From assembly GCF_042429235.1 (NCBI RefSeq), contig NZ_JBHMBA010000007.1: a DNA stretch of 64,000 nucleotides, one strand, 5' to 3'. Numbering within the stretch: position 1 is the first letter of the stretch; every line of letters starts with the position of its first letter. The DNA comes from Arthrobacter_B citreus (GTDB lineage Bacteria; Actinomycetota; Actinomycetes; Actinomycetales; Micrococcaceae). Shown here one piece after another: positions 57,729 to 64,000 of this stretch. The notes beneath the pieces were generated by a model, which worked only from the letters and a program-made list of their open reading frames with translations, ran no database searches and had not been told where the DNA came from. The translations under genes and the position numbers were made by a program.

Positions 57729-59131
57729 TTGCGCTCATCCTCCAGCTCGCTTGTGTCGGCCGCCGCAGACGGAACCGCGCCCTGCGGCTCGTGGTGTTTT
57801 GCATCCACCGGGCGTACCAGCAGGTTCGCGACGAAACCGATGACCAGAAGCCCGACCATCGTCAGCAGCGCGGGTTGATAGGCACCGGCATCCAGTTCCC
57901 CGGGGGTGCCCTGGGCGTCAAGGAAGGAGTTCACGATCAGCGGCCCGGCAATTCCCGCGGCGGACCATGCCGTCAGCAGACGGCCGTGGATGGCTCCCAC
58001 CTGGTATGTCCCGAAAAGATCCCGCAGATACGCGGGGACCGTGGCAAAGCCGCCGCCGTAAAAGGACAGGATCACGAAGGCCAGCAGGACGTACAGGATG
58101 GTGGAAGTGCTGCCGAACAGGGAAAGCATCAGGTACAGCACCGCTCCAGCACCCAGATAGACCATGTAGATGCGTTTGCGGCCGATCACGTCGGACGTCG
58201 CGGACCACACGAACCGGCCGCCCATGTTGCCGATGGACAACAGTCCCACGAAGCCTCCCGCCACCGCCGCGCTAACCAGGGAGACGCCGTCGGGCTGGCG
58301 GAAGAAGTCCTGGATCATCGGAGATGCCTGCTCCAGGATGCCGATTCCCGCCGTGACGTTGCAGAACAGGACTATCCACACCAGCCAGAACTGGCGGGTC
58401 TTGATGGCGTTGGCGGCGGAGACGTGGTTGGTGGTGACCAGTGACTTACTGGCAACTTTCGCCGGGTCGAATCCTTCGGGCCGCCAGCCGTCCGCAGGGA
58501 CTTTGATGGTCCATGCCCCGTAGAGCATATACACGAGATACACGGCGGCGAGTGTGAGGAAGAGTTTGCCCACGGCTTCTCCGGAGTCGCTGCCCGCAGT
58601 GCCGAAGTCAGGGTCGTAGAAGGTCAGCAGGGCAGAGGACAGCGGGCTGGCGATCAGGGCGCCGCCACCGAAGCCCATGATCGCCATTCCGGTGGCCAGC
58701 CCGGGCCGGTCCGGGAACCACTTGATCAGCGTTGAAACCGGAGAAATGTAGCCGATACCCAGCCCGATGCCGCCAATCACTCCGTACCCGAGGTAGAGGA
58801 GCCAGAGCTGGTCGGTGAAAATTCCGGCGGCCCCCACCAGGAAACCGCCCGTCCAGAACACGGCGGAGACAAACATTGCCTTCCGTGGTCCGTTCCGGTC
58901 CACCCAGGTGCCCATCACCGCCGCGGACAGCCCGAGCATCACAATGGCAACCGAAAAAATGATGCCGATCTGCGTCAGGCTGGCATCGAAGTGCTCAACG
59001 AGCGCATTTTTGTAGACGCTCGTCGCATAGGCCTGGCCAATGCAGAGATGGACCGCCAATGCGGCTGGCGGAATGAGCCAGCGGTTGAATCCCGGCGGGG
59101 CGATGGTGTTTTCACGGTCAAGCCAGCTCAT
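57725..59131 (-). CDS. OFA family MFS transporter (oxalate/formate antiporter-like)
   Basis: A 468-residue 12-segment carrier of the oxalate:formate antiporter branch. N-terminal GFNRWLIPPAALAVHLCIGQAYATSVY and LTQIGIIFSVAIVMLG, and the conserved GYGVIGGIGLGIGYISPVSTLIKWFPDRPGLATGMAIMGFGGGA are family hallmarks. The substrate is an organic acid, not determinable here. ATG 59131 with GGGAG 7 nt upstream was chosen. The C-terminal tail is polar. The small-subunit gene is coupled at the 3' end. Confidence 0.92.
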   Translation of the reverse strand: MSWLDRENTIAPPGFNRWLIPPAALAVHLCIGQAYATSVYKNALVEHFDASLTQIGIIFSVAIVMLGLSAAVMGTWVDRNGPRKAMFVSAVFWTGGFLVGAAGIFTDQLWLLYLGYGVIGGIGLGIGYISPVSTLIKWFPDRPGLATGMAIMGFGGGALIASPLSSALLTFYDPDFGTAGSDSGEAVGKLFLTLAAVYLVYMLYGAWTIKVPADGWRPEGFDPAKVASKSLVTTNHVSAANAIKTRQFWLVWIVLFCNVTAGIGILEQASPMIQDFFRQPDGVSLVSAAVAGGFVGLLSIGNMGGRFVWSATSDVIGRKRIYMVYLGAGAVLYLMLSLFGSTSTILYVLLAFVILSFYGGGFATVPAYLRDLFGTYQVGAIHGRLLTAWSAAGIAGPLIVNSFLDAQGTPGELDAGAYQPALLTMVGLLVIGFVANLLVRPVDAKHHEPQGAVPSAAADTSELEDERK

Positions 59132-59289
59132 CCATAACTCCCTCGTTGATGGTGAAGCGCCTGCAAACTGCCATTGCCGCCAGCATTCACCATGACGCTG
59201 CCCGGTTGGTCCTGACACGCCGCGGCAGGGCAGGCAAAATTCGGCGTGGACCGCAACCTACTCTTCGGTAACTTAAATTTCCAAAATCC
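59132..59289. other. Intergenic region upstream of the OFA carrier and heptad-repeat genes
   Basis: The 329 bp between the two divergent starts contains the repeat-protein promoter (59290-59318) and must contain a promoter for the OFA carrier on the minus strand, which I could not assign. No coding frame is supported. Confidence 0.5.
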
Positions 59290-59318
59290 TTGCCTTGTTA
59301 CCGGTCAGTAGGTTAGAT
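59290..59318 (+). promoter_or_regulatory. Promoter with embedded operator for the heptad-repeat gene
   Basis: TTGCCT and TTAGAT are separated by exactly 17 bp, a good sigma-70-type promoter. The spacer holds TTACCGGTCAGTAG (59298-59311), an operator-like dyad nearly identical (12 of 14) to the one at 63660-63673. A repressor bound there would block this promoter. The gene starts 143 bp downstream. Confidence 0.65.
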
Positions 59319-59460
59319 GTAACAGACATCACACTTTGCCGGGGGAATTCGTCATCAGAGTCGAGGCGCTTTCGGTCCGGCAGCACTCACAGCGGAGGCT
59401 TTCGGCACCGCTTGCGCCCACCCGGTCATGGAACCGGATATGACCACAAAAGGAATTTCA

Positions 59461-62340
59461 ATGACGAGTTCTCCCTCGGGGCGGGCCAGTTCCAGGCCGC
59501 ATGCCCTCCTAACAGCTCTTTTGGCTTTATTCCTGATACTCCTTCTCGCCTTCTTCGTACTGTTCACCAGCCGCGTTGCGGCCGGAGCCACCGAACTCAG
59601 TGACGGCGCGGCCAAAGCCTCCACCGGCGCCGGCGACCTGAAGGACGGTGCGGCCAAAGCCCGCGAAGGCGCGGACAAGGTTGCCGCCGGCAGTGAAAAG
59701 GTCGATACCGGGGCCAACACCCTGGCCCAGGGCATCGCCTCCGCCAAGACCGGTGCGACATCCCTGAAAGATGGCGCGGTTTCCCTGGACGAAGGCGCCT
59801 TGAAGCTGCAGTCCGGCGCTGTTTCCGCCTCCGAGGGCGCGCTTAAGCTCGCAACCGGCGCGGGGACGGCCAACGCCGGCGCGGGCCAGCTTGCAAGCGG
59901 AGGTATCCAACTCCGCGACGGAGCCGTGCGGGCCTCGGATGGCGCAAGCCTGCTTGCTGTCGGTTCGGGAGACCTGAATACGGGAGCCCTCAGCGCCGCT
60001 GAAGGCGCCAAGACGCTGAACGCCGGCGCGGGACAGCTTAACGACGGAGGCCTGGCCCTTCGGAACGGCGCCGATCAAATTGCCGGCGGAGCGAAGGAAC
60101 TAAACAACGGCGGCCTCAAGCTGCGGGATGGCTCGAAGGCCGCCAACGCCGGCGCCGGCCAGCTCGCCGCGGGTGCCGGAGTACTGCGGTCCGGTGCCAA
60201 CGATGCAAAAGCCGGTGCAGGCCAACTGGAGGCCGGAGCCGGAAGCGCCAAGGACGGAGCCGAGCAGATCTCCACCGGGGCAGGCGAGCTTGCTGCCGGC
60301 GCTGATGCACTCAACACCGGAAGCACAGATCTGGCGGCAGGTGCCAAGAACGCTGATGCCGGTGCGCAGCAGATTGCGGCGGGAACCGGTGACCTGAAGA
60401 CCGGTGCCGAGACAGCGAAGGATGGTGCCGCGAAGCTTGCCGTCGGTGCCGCCGGCGTAAATGCCGGCGTCTCCAAGCTGGCGAAGGGCGCCGAAGATCT
60501 CCTCATCGGCAGCACCACGCTCCGGGACGGAACCTCTGCTGCAGTTCAGGGCACCGAGGACCTCGTGGCCGGTGCTAATCGTGTCTTTGGTGGTGCCACG
60601 CAGCTGGGCGACGGCGTGAATGACGCTGCTGCCGGCTCGGCCGAACTCGCTGACGGTGCACGGAATCTCTCCAACGGCATTGACGCCCTGGTCAACGGCG
60701 GGCCGCAGCTGCGCGATGGCGCTTTGGCCCTTTCCGCCGGAATACCGCTGGTCAACGGTGGAGCTGCCGGACTCACCCTAGGCGCCGACACGGTGGCCGC
60801 GGGTGCAGGAAATGCTTCAGCGGCCGCTGCTGACATGGTGGCAAAGCTGCAGGCACTGCAGAGTGAAGCCGCGACCCTCACTGATGCAGAGCTCCAGGAA
60901 CGGCTTAAGGCCATCACTGCTCAGGCCGAGGGTACGAAAGCCGGAGTGGACGCCATCGCGGCGGGAGCGACTAACTTCAGCAACAAGTACAACGATGAGC
61001 TCAAAGACGGGCTGGAAACAGTCCGAGCCGGTGCCGTCACGGCCGGGGCCGGGGCAACCGCCCTTGCCGCAGGCGTCCCGAAGGTACAGGACGGCGGTAA
61101 GTCTGTAGCCGCCGGAGCAGAAGCCCTCAACGTCGGTATTCAGACGATCAAGGCCGGCTTCGAGGGTCAGGGAACTGCCGAAGAGCCCGGTCTTCGCAAG
61201 GGTGCCGAAGGAGTTGCCGGCGGTGCCGCAGCTCTTGCCGAAGGAGCCTTGAAGCTCCAGGGCGGCGCACAGCAGGTCCTGGACGGCGCCGGAGAACTGG
61301 CAGCCGGAACCGGCGAACTGGCCAAGGGAACCGCTGCATTGGAAGCCGGCTCCGGCGACCTGGCGAGCGGCAACGAAAAGCTCGCCGCAGGCGCTGGTGA
61401 ACTGAACACTGGTGCCAAGACCCTGGCCGCAGGAACTCCGGCACTCGCTGCCGGCGCCAATCAGATCGCCGCAGGTGCGGGTCAGCTCAATGTTGGAGCC
61501 GGAAAGGTTTCCATCGGCGCCTCAGACCTGTCAACCGGCCTGACGGCACTGCGAGCCGGCGCCGGAGACCTGGCCAAGGGCAACGGGGCCATCGCCGAAG
61601 GTGCCGGCCAGCTCAATGCCGGAGCCGCAGAACTGGCCACGGGCACCAAGGCACTGGAGGTTGGTGCCGGACAGCTGGCAACCGGAGCGGGAACGCTCAA
61701 CACCGGTGCCGCAACCCTCTCTGCAGGAGCCGGAGAGCTCTCCACCGGGCTCGGCACACTGCGTGCCGGTGCGGGAACCCTGGCTGCGGGTAACACCGCC
61801 ATCGCCGAAGGCGCCGGCAAGCTCAACGCAGGAGCCTCCGAGTTGGCTGCCAAGACTCCGGATCTCGTGACCGGCGCAGAAAAGCTGGCCACGGGTGCCC
61901 AGACGCTTTCCACTGGTCTAGGCACTCTGGAAGCCGGAGCAGCAACGCTCGCGGACGGAAATGATCAGCTGGCCACCGGCGCCACCACCCTGGCGGAAGG
62001 CACCAGCAAGTTGGTCACCGGCAGCGGCAGCCTTGCCGAAGGCACCGCAAAGCTCGACGACGGCGGCAAGACGCTGACCGCCGGGACCAGCGATCTGAAG
62101 GAAGGCGCTGCTGAATTGGCCGATGGCAATAAGAAGCTGGCCGAAGGCACCGAGACGCTCGACGGCGGCAACGGGGAGATCTCCGCAGGCGCCGACACCA
62201 TGCGGGCCAGCACCGTCGCAATGACCCCCGGCGAGATTGTTACCTCTCCCAAGGTCCTGGCGCTACTGATTCCGCTGCTCCTGCTGATGGTTCCGCTGGT
62301 CATGCTGGTCATGGGACGCTCACGACGCGCACAGCATTAA
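59461..62340 (+). CDS. Giant double-anchored GAxxLxx heptad-repeat protein
   Basis: A 959-residue protein with a hydrophobic segment near each end (about residues 14-38 and 924-948). Between them lie about 110 seven-residue repeats of form G-A-x-x-L-x-x, in two blocks (about 40-450 and 525-915) split by a ~65-residue charged stretch (AELQERLKAITAQAEGTKAG region). The regular Gly/Ala and Leu spacing predicts a long helical or coiled rod. It recalls the heptad-repeat stalk of YhgE/Pip membrane proteins but lacks their membrane domain. ATG 59461 has AAGGA 7 nt upstream; two longer starts are open. Function unknown; an extracytoplasmic rod spanning the envelope is a reasonable guess. Confidence 0.88.
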   Translation: MTSSPSGRASSRPHALLTALLALFLILLLAFFVLFTSRVAAGATELSDGAAKASTGAGDLKDGAAKAREGADKVAAGSEKVDTGANTLAQGIASAKTGATSLKDGAVSLDEGALKLQSGAVSASEGALKLATGAGTANAGAGQLASGGIQLRDGAVRASDGASLLAVGSGDLNTGALSAAEGAKTLNAGAGQLNDGGLALRNGADQIAGGAKELNNGGLKLRDGSKAANAGAGQLAAGAGVLRSGANDAKAGAGQLEAGAGSAKDGAEQISTGAGELAAGADALNTGSTDLAAGAKNADAGAQQIAAGTGDLKTGAETAKDGAAKLAVGAAGVNAGVSKLAKGAEDLLIGSTTLRDGTSAAVQGTEDLVAGANRVFGGATQLGDGVNDAAAGSAELADGARNLSNGIDALVNGGPQLRDGALALSAGIPLVNGGAAGLTLGADTVAAGAGNASAAAADMVAKLQALQSEAATLTDAELQERLKAITAQAEGTKAGVDAIAAGATNFSNKYNDELKDGLETVRAGAVTAGAGATALAAGVPKVQDGGKSVAAGAEALNVGIQTIKAGFEGQGTAEEPGLRKGAEGVAGGAAALAEGALKLQGGAQQVLDGAGELAAGTGELAKGTAALEAGSGDLASGNEKLAAGAGELNTGAKTLAAGTPALAAGANQIAAGAGQLNVGAGKVSIGASDLSTGLTALRAGAGDLAKGNGAIAEGAGQLNAGAAELATGTKALEVGAGQLATGAGTLNTGAATLSAGAGELSTGLGTLRAGAGTLAAGNTAIAEGAGKLNAGASELAAKTPDLVTGAEKLATGAQTLSTGLGTLEAGAATLADGNDQLATGATTLAEGTSKLVTGSGSLAEGTAKLDDGGKTLTAGTSDLKEGAAELADGNKKLAEGTETLDGGNGEISAGADTMRASTVAMTPGEIVTSPKVLALLIPLLLLMVPLVMLVMGRSRRAQH

Positions 62341-62364
62341 CCCAGAGCCACCGGCGCTAAAAAG

Positions 62365-62396
62365 AAGGGCGGAACCGCAAGTGCGGTTCCGCCCTT
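62365..62396. terminator. Terminator between repeat gene and DHFR-like gene
   Basis: AAGGGCGGAACCGC and GCGGTTCCGCCCTT form a perfect 14-bp stem with a 4-nt loop, lying between convergent stops. Confidence 0.88.
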
Positions 62397-62404
62397 CCGT
62401 GTTT

Positions 62405-63022
62405 TCACAGGTCCCACCCATGCTCAAAATCAGCAGTTCCAAAAGGAATGGGCCGCAGCCGCAGGTGCAGGGCACCCCCGTCCAAGGTCTCGGATTCAAG
62501 AAGTCGAAAGCCTGACGACGCGGCACCAGTTTCAAACAGGCGCTTCCCCGTTCCAACAACTACGGGAAAGACGAGCAGCCGATACTCATCCACCAGCCCT
62601 GCATCGTGCAGAGCCCGGGCCAGCTTGTAGCTGCCGTGTACCTGCACCTCCCCGCGGCGCCCCCTGAGCGCCGCAACGGCCGGCAGCAGATCCCCGGTGA
62701 GAACCTTGGTGTTGTTCCAGGTGGGATGGTCGATGGTCGAGGTGACCAAGTGCTTCGGCAGATGGTTATAGGCGTAGGCCACCTGGTCTTCCGGGGCCGT
62801 GACGGCTTCCCAGAACGGCTGCAGCATCTCATAGGTGCCCCGCCCCATAAGCAGCGAGTCAGCCTTGGCAAACCATCCGGTGACCGTTCGGCCGACTCCT
62901 GCGGTCATGTGCGGCGCCAGCCATCCGCCGCTTTCGAACCCGCCGGACCGGTCCTCGTCGACAGCACCTGGTCCCTGCATCACACCGTCCAGGCTCAGGA
63001 ACATGTTCAGGGATAGAGTCAT
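62405..63022 (-). CDS. Dihydrofolate reductase / RibD C-terminal-like protein
   Basis: A 205-residue protein of the RibD_C/DHFR-like fold. It starts LSLNMFLSLDGVMQGPG, the usual opening of this group, then has DSLLMGRGTYEMLQPFW and GEVQVHGSYKLARALHDAGLVDEYRLLVFPVVVGTGKRLFE, typical of NADPH-binding reductases of this type. Its natural substrate is unknown. It is not the essential folate enzyme, whose length and N-terminus differ. Confidence 0.9.
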   Translation of the reverse strand: MTLSLNMFLSLDGVMQGPGAVDEDRSGGFESGGWLAPHMTAGVGRTVTGWFAKADSLLMGRGTYEMLQPFWEAVTAPEDQVAYAYNHLPKHLVTSTIDHPTWNNTKVLTGDLLPAVAALRGRRGEVQVHGSYKLARALHDAGLVDEYRLLVFPVVVGTGKRLFETGAASSGFRLLESETLDGGALHLRLRPIPFGTADFEHGWDL

Positions 63023-63100
63023 GGCGCCAATTTACGCCGCCCTGCGGACCGGCGATACGCAGGCACCCGGTTTTGGCTCCCGTACGCCTCGGGGCGGGAA

Positions 63101-63649
63101 TCACCCCCAGATGGACGGTGCCGGACGGCGGGTGCTGGGCAGGGCGCCGTCCTGGCGCCACTGCCGGATCCACTCCGGCAGCTCCAGGTCAGCGGGCGGC
63201 TGGACTCCTGCCGCTTTGAAGATCTCTTCGTTGCTTACCGGGCCCTTCTTGGACACGAAGCGCGCGGCGATGTAGGCGCGGGCGTAGATTTCGCCGTCGG
63301 CCACCATCCGCTGCTCGATGTAGCTGGCGCGCTCGTCGAAACCGATGACCTTGGTTTCAATCGTGTAGCGCTGGCCCAGTTCAAGGGATTTACGGAAGCT
63401 GATGGTCTCGTTGCCCACCACGGGATTCCAGCCGTTGCGGCGCATTGCCGCCCAAAAACCGCTTCGAACCATGAGATCAAACCGGCCCAGATCCATCAGC
63501 GACAGGTACATCCCGTTATTCAGATGCATGGCGATGTCGATGTCCGTCGGGAGCACCCGCATGGGCAGGGACGACGTGTCGAAAAAGCCCATCTTGGGAC
63601 GCCGGCGGGAGCGGAAGAGGACCAGGAGCGTGCGGAGGAGAAGGTGCAT
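63101..63649 (-). CDS. Hotdog-fold acyl-CoA thioesterase-like protein
   Basis: A 182-residue protein. The N-terminal ~20 residues are hydrophobic with a following basic patch; the core has LPTDIDIAMHLNNGMYLSLMDLGRFDLM, the 4HBT/THEM6-like hotdog motif, and FDERASYIEQRMVADGEIYARAYIAARFVS. It probably hydrolyses an acyl-CoA or acyl carrier thioester at the membrane. ATG 63649 has no ribosome-binding site, but TAATAT lies 7 nt upstream, indicating a leaderless message. The promoter carries an operator shared with the heptad-repeat gene. Confidence 0.82.
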   Translation of the reverse strand: MHLLLRTLLVLFRSRRRPKMGFFDTSSLPMRVLPTDIDIAMHLNNGMYLSLMDLGRFDLMVRSGFWAAMRRNGWNPVVGNETISFRKSLELGQRYTIETKVIGFDERASYIEQRMVADGEIYARAYIAARFVSKKGPVSNEEIFKAAGVQPPADLELPEWIRQWRQDGALPSTRRPAPSIWG

Positions 63650-63656
63650 AAACGCT

Positions 63657-63673
63657 ATATTACTGGTCAGTAA
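63657..63673 (-). promoter_or_regulatory. Leaderless promoter and operator of the thioesterase gene
   Basis: On the minus strand TAATAT (63657-63662) lies 7 nt before the ATG. It overlaps TTACTGACCAGTAA (63660-63673), a palindrome with perfect 6-bp arms and 2-bp centre. A weak CGGACA lies 18 bp farther upstream. A nearly identical element sits in the promoter of the gene at 59461. Confidence 0.65.
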
Positions 63674-63692
63674 CTTAGTTTGTCCGCAGCTC

Positions 63693-64000
63693 CTATTCCG
63701 GCGGGTTGATGAGTCCTTCCGAGCGCATCCAGTCGTAGGCCACATCCGCCGGGTCCTCGCCCAGCACATCCACCTTGAGGTTCAGCTGCCGCAGCACCTC
63801 ATCGGTCAGCAGCGGAGCGACCTGGGCAAAGACGTCCTCCAGCTCCGGGTACTGCTCCAGCGTCTGCGTGTTGAACACCGGGGCGCCGTTGTAGGCGGGG
63901 AAAAACGCCCTGTCATCTTCCAAGACCGTCAGGCCCAGCGAATCGATGCGTCCATCGGTGGTGAACACTTCGCCGAAGTTGCAGGCGCCCTCGTCCGTGG
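63693..64000 (-). CDS. Glycine-betaine-type ABC substrate-binding protein, C-terminal part
   Basis: The last ~102 residues of a protein cut by the window edge. GACNFGEVFTTDGRI, LTVLEDDRAFFPAYNGAPVF and LTDEVLRQLNLKVDVLGEDPADVAYDWMRSEGLI match the C-terminal lobe of OpuAC/ProX/OsmF proteins that bind glycine betaine, choline or carnitine. The stop lies 43 bp before the thioesterase start, on the same strand and upstream of it. The rest of the transporter is outside the window. Confidence 0.85.
   Translation of the reverse strand, partial: TDEGACNFGEVFTTDGRIDSLGLTVLEDDRAFFPAYNGAPVFNTQTLEQYPELEDVFAQVAPLLTDEVLRQLNLKVDVLGEDPADVAYDWMRSEGLINPPE

Noticed and set aside
60075..62312. Long alanine/proline-rich minus-strand frames inside the heptad-repeat gene
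   Set aside because: They arise because the repeated GGC/GCC-rich codons are free of stops on both strands; no start signal or family match.
1..64000. CRISPR array, rRNA genes, prophage or defence system
   Set aside because: No regularly spaced repeats, rRNA sequence, phage structural genes or recognisable defence genes were seen. The APH-type kinase was also considered as an antibiotic-resistance gene and rejected because of its ACAD11/LvaA-like motifs and operon.

Overview
The window is a high-GC actinobacterial chromosome segment. Gene content points to the family Micrococcaceae, most likely Arthrobacter in the broad sense. The evidence is a six-gene Mrp antiporter operon with MrpA and MrpB fused, an LpqY/SugABC-like sugar transporter, zinc-independent L28/L33/S14 paralogs, IdeR/DtxR-type iron boxes, many GTG/TTG starts and several apparently leaderless genes. 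This assignment rests on gene content read by eye, not on a search.

Layout. 1-1.9 kb is an accessory-looking edge: the tail of an IS481-type transposase, a lipoprotein, a small membrane protein and a serine recombinase. 1.9-5.1 kb is a thiamine/HMP ECF transporter (ykoE-D-C type) behind a TPP riboswitch whose expression platform appears to hide the Shine-Dalgarno sequence. 5.2-12.1 kb holds a DUF4235 gene and the mrp Na+/H+ antiporter operon. 12.3-17.4 kb holds an MFS carrier, dcd, tryptophan 2,3-dioxygenase, an SseB-like protein, and an M4 (protealysin-type) protease translationally coupled to an emfourin-type inhibitor. 17.4-24.3 kb holds tRNA-Gly(CCC), an AEC permease, a four-gene sugar ABC operon and a membrane-anchored hypothetical protein.

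24.4-31.4 kb holds an NHL-thioredoxin protein coupled to a CopD-CtaG fusion, HU, the rpmB-rpmG-rpsN trio and glgC. 31.5-36.5 kb holds a MarR regulator, an MHS-family carrier, an SGNH hydrolase, a diacylglycerol-kinase-like lipid kinase and an M23 endopeptidase. 36.7-40.9 kb is an iron-siderophore uptake operon under an iron box; a separate siderophore-binding lipoprotein with its own box lies at 48.7 kb. 41-50.8 kb holds a glutathionyl-hydroquinone-reductase-like protein, an epimerase, a thioredoxin-reductase-like flavoprotein, an amino-acid permease, a YihY/PRC-barrel/MscS group, a Rieske protein and a second MarR regulator.

51-59 kb is centred on acyl-CoA metabolism: a long acyl-CoA dehydrogenase, then an SDR/acyl-CoA dehydrogenase/APH-kinase operon that resembles the bacterial lva (4-hydroxyacyl-CoA) set and human ACAD11, a zinc alcohol dehydrogenase, and an OFA-family carrier with its 37-residue small subunit. 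59.4-62.3 kb encodes the most unusual object in the window: a 959-residue protein anchored at both ends and built from roughly 110 GAxxLxx heptads. Its promoter contains a palindrome nearly identical to one in the promoter of a hotdog thioesterase gene 4 kb away, which suggests a shared TetR-type regulator outside the window. The window ends inside a glycine-betaine-type substrate-binding protein gene.
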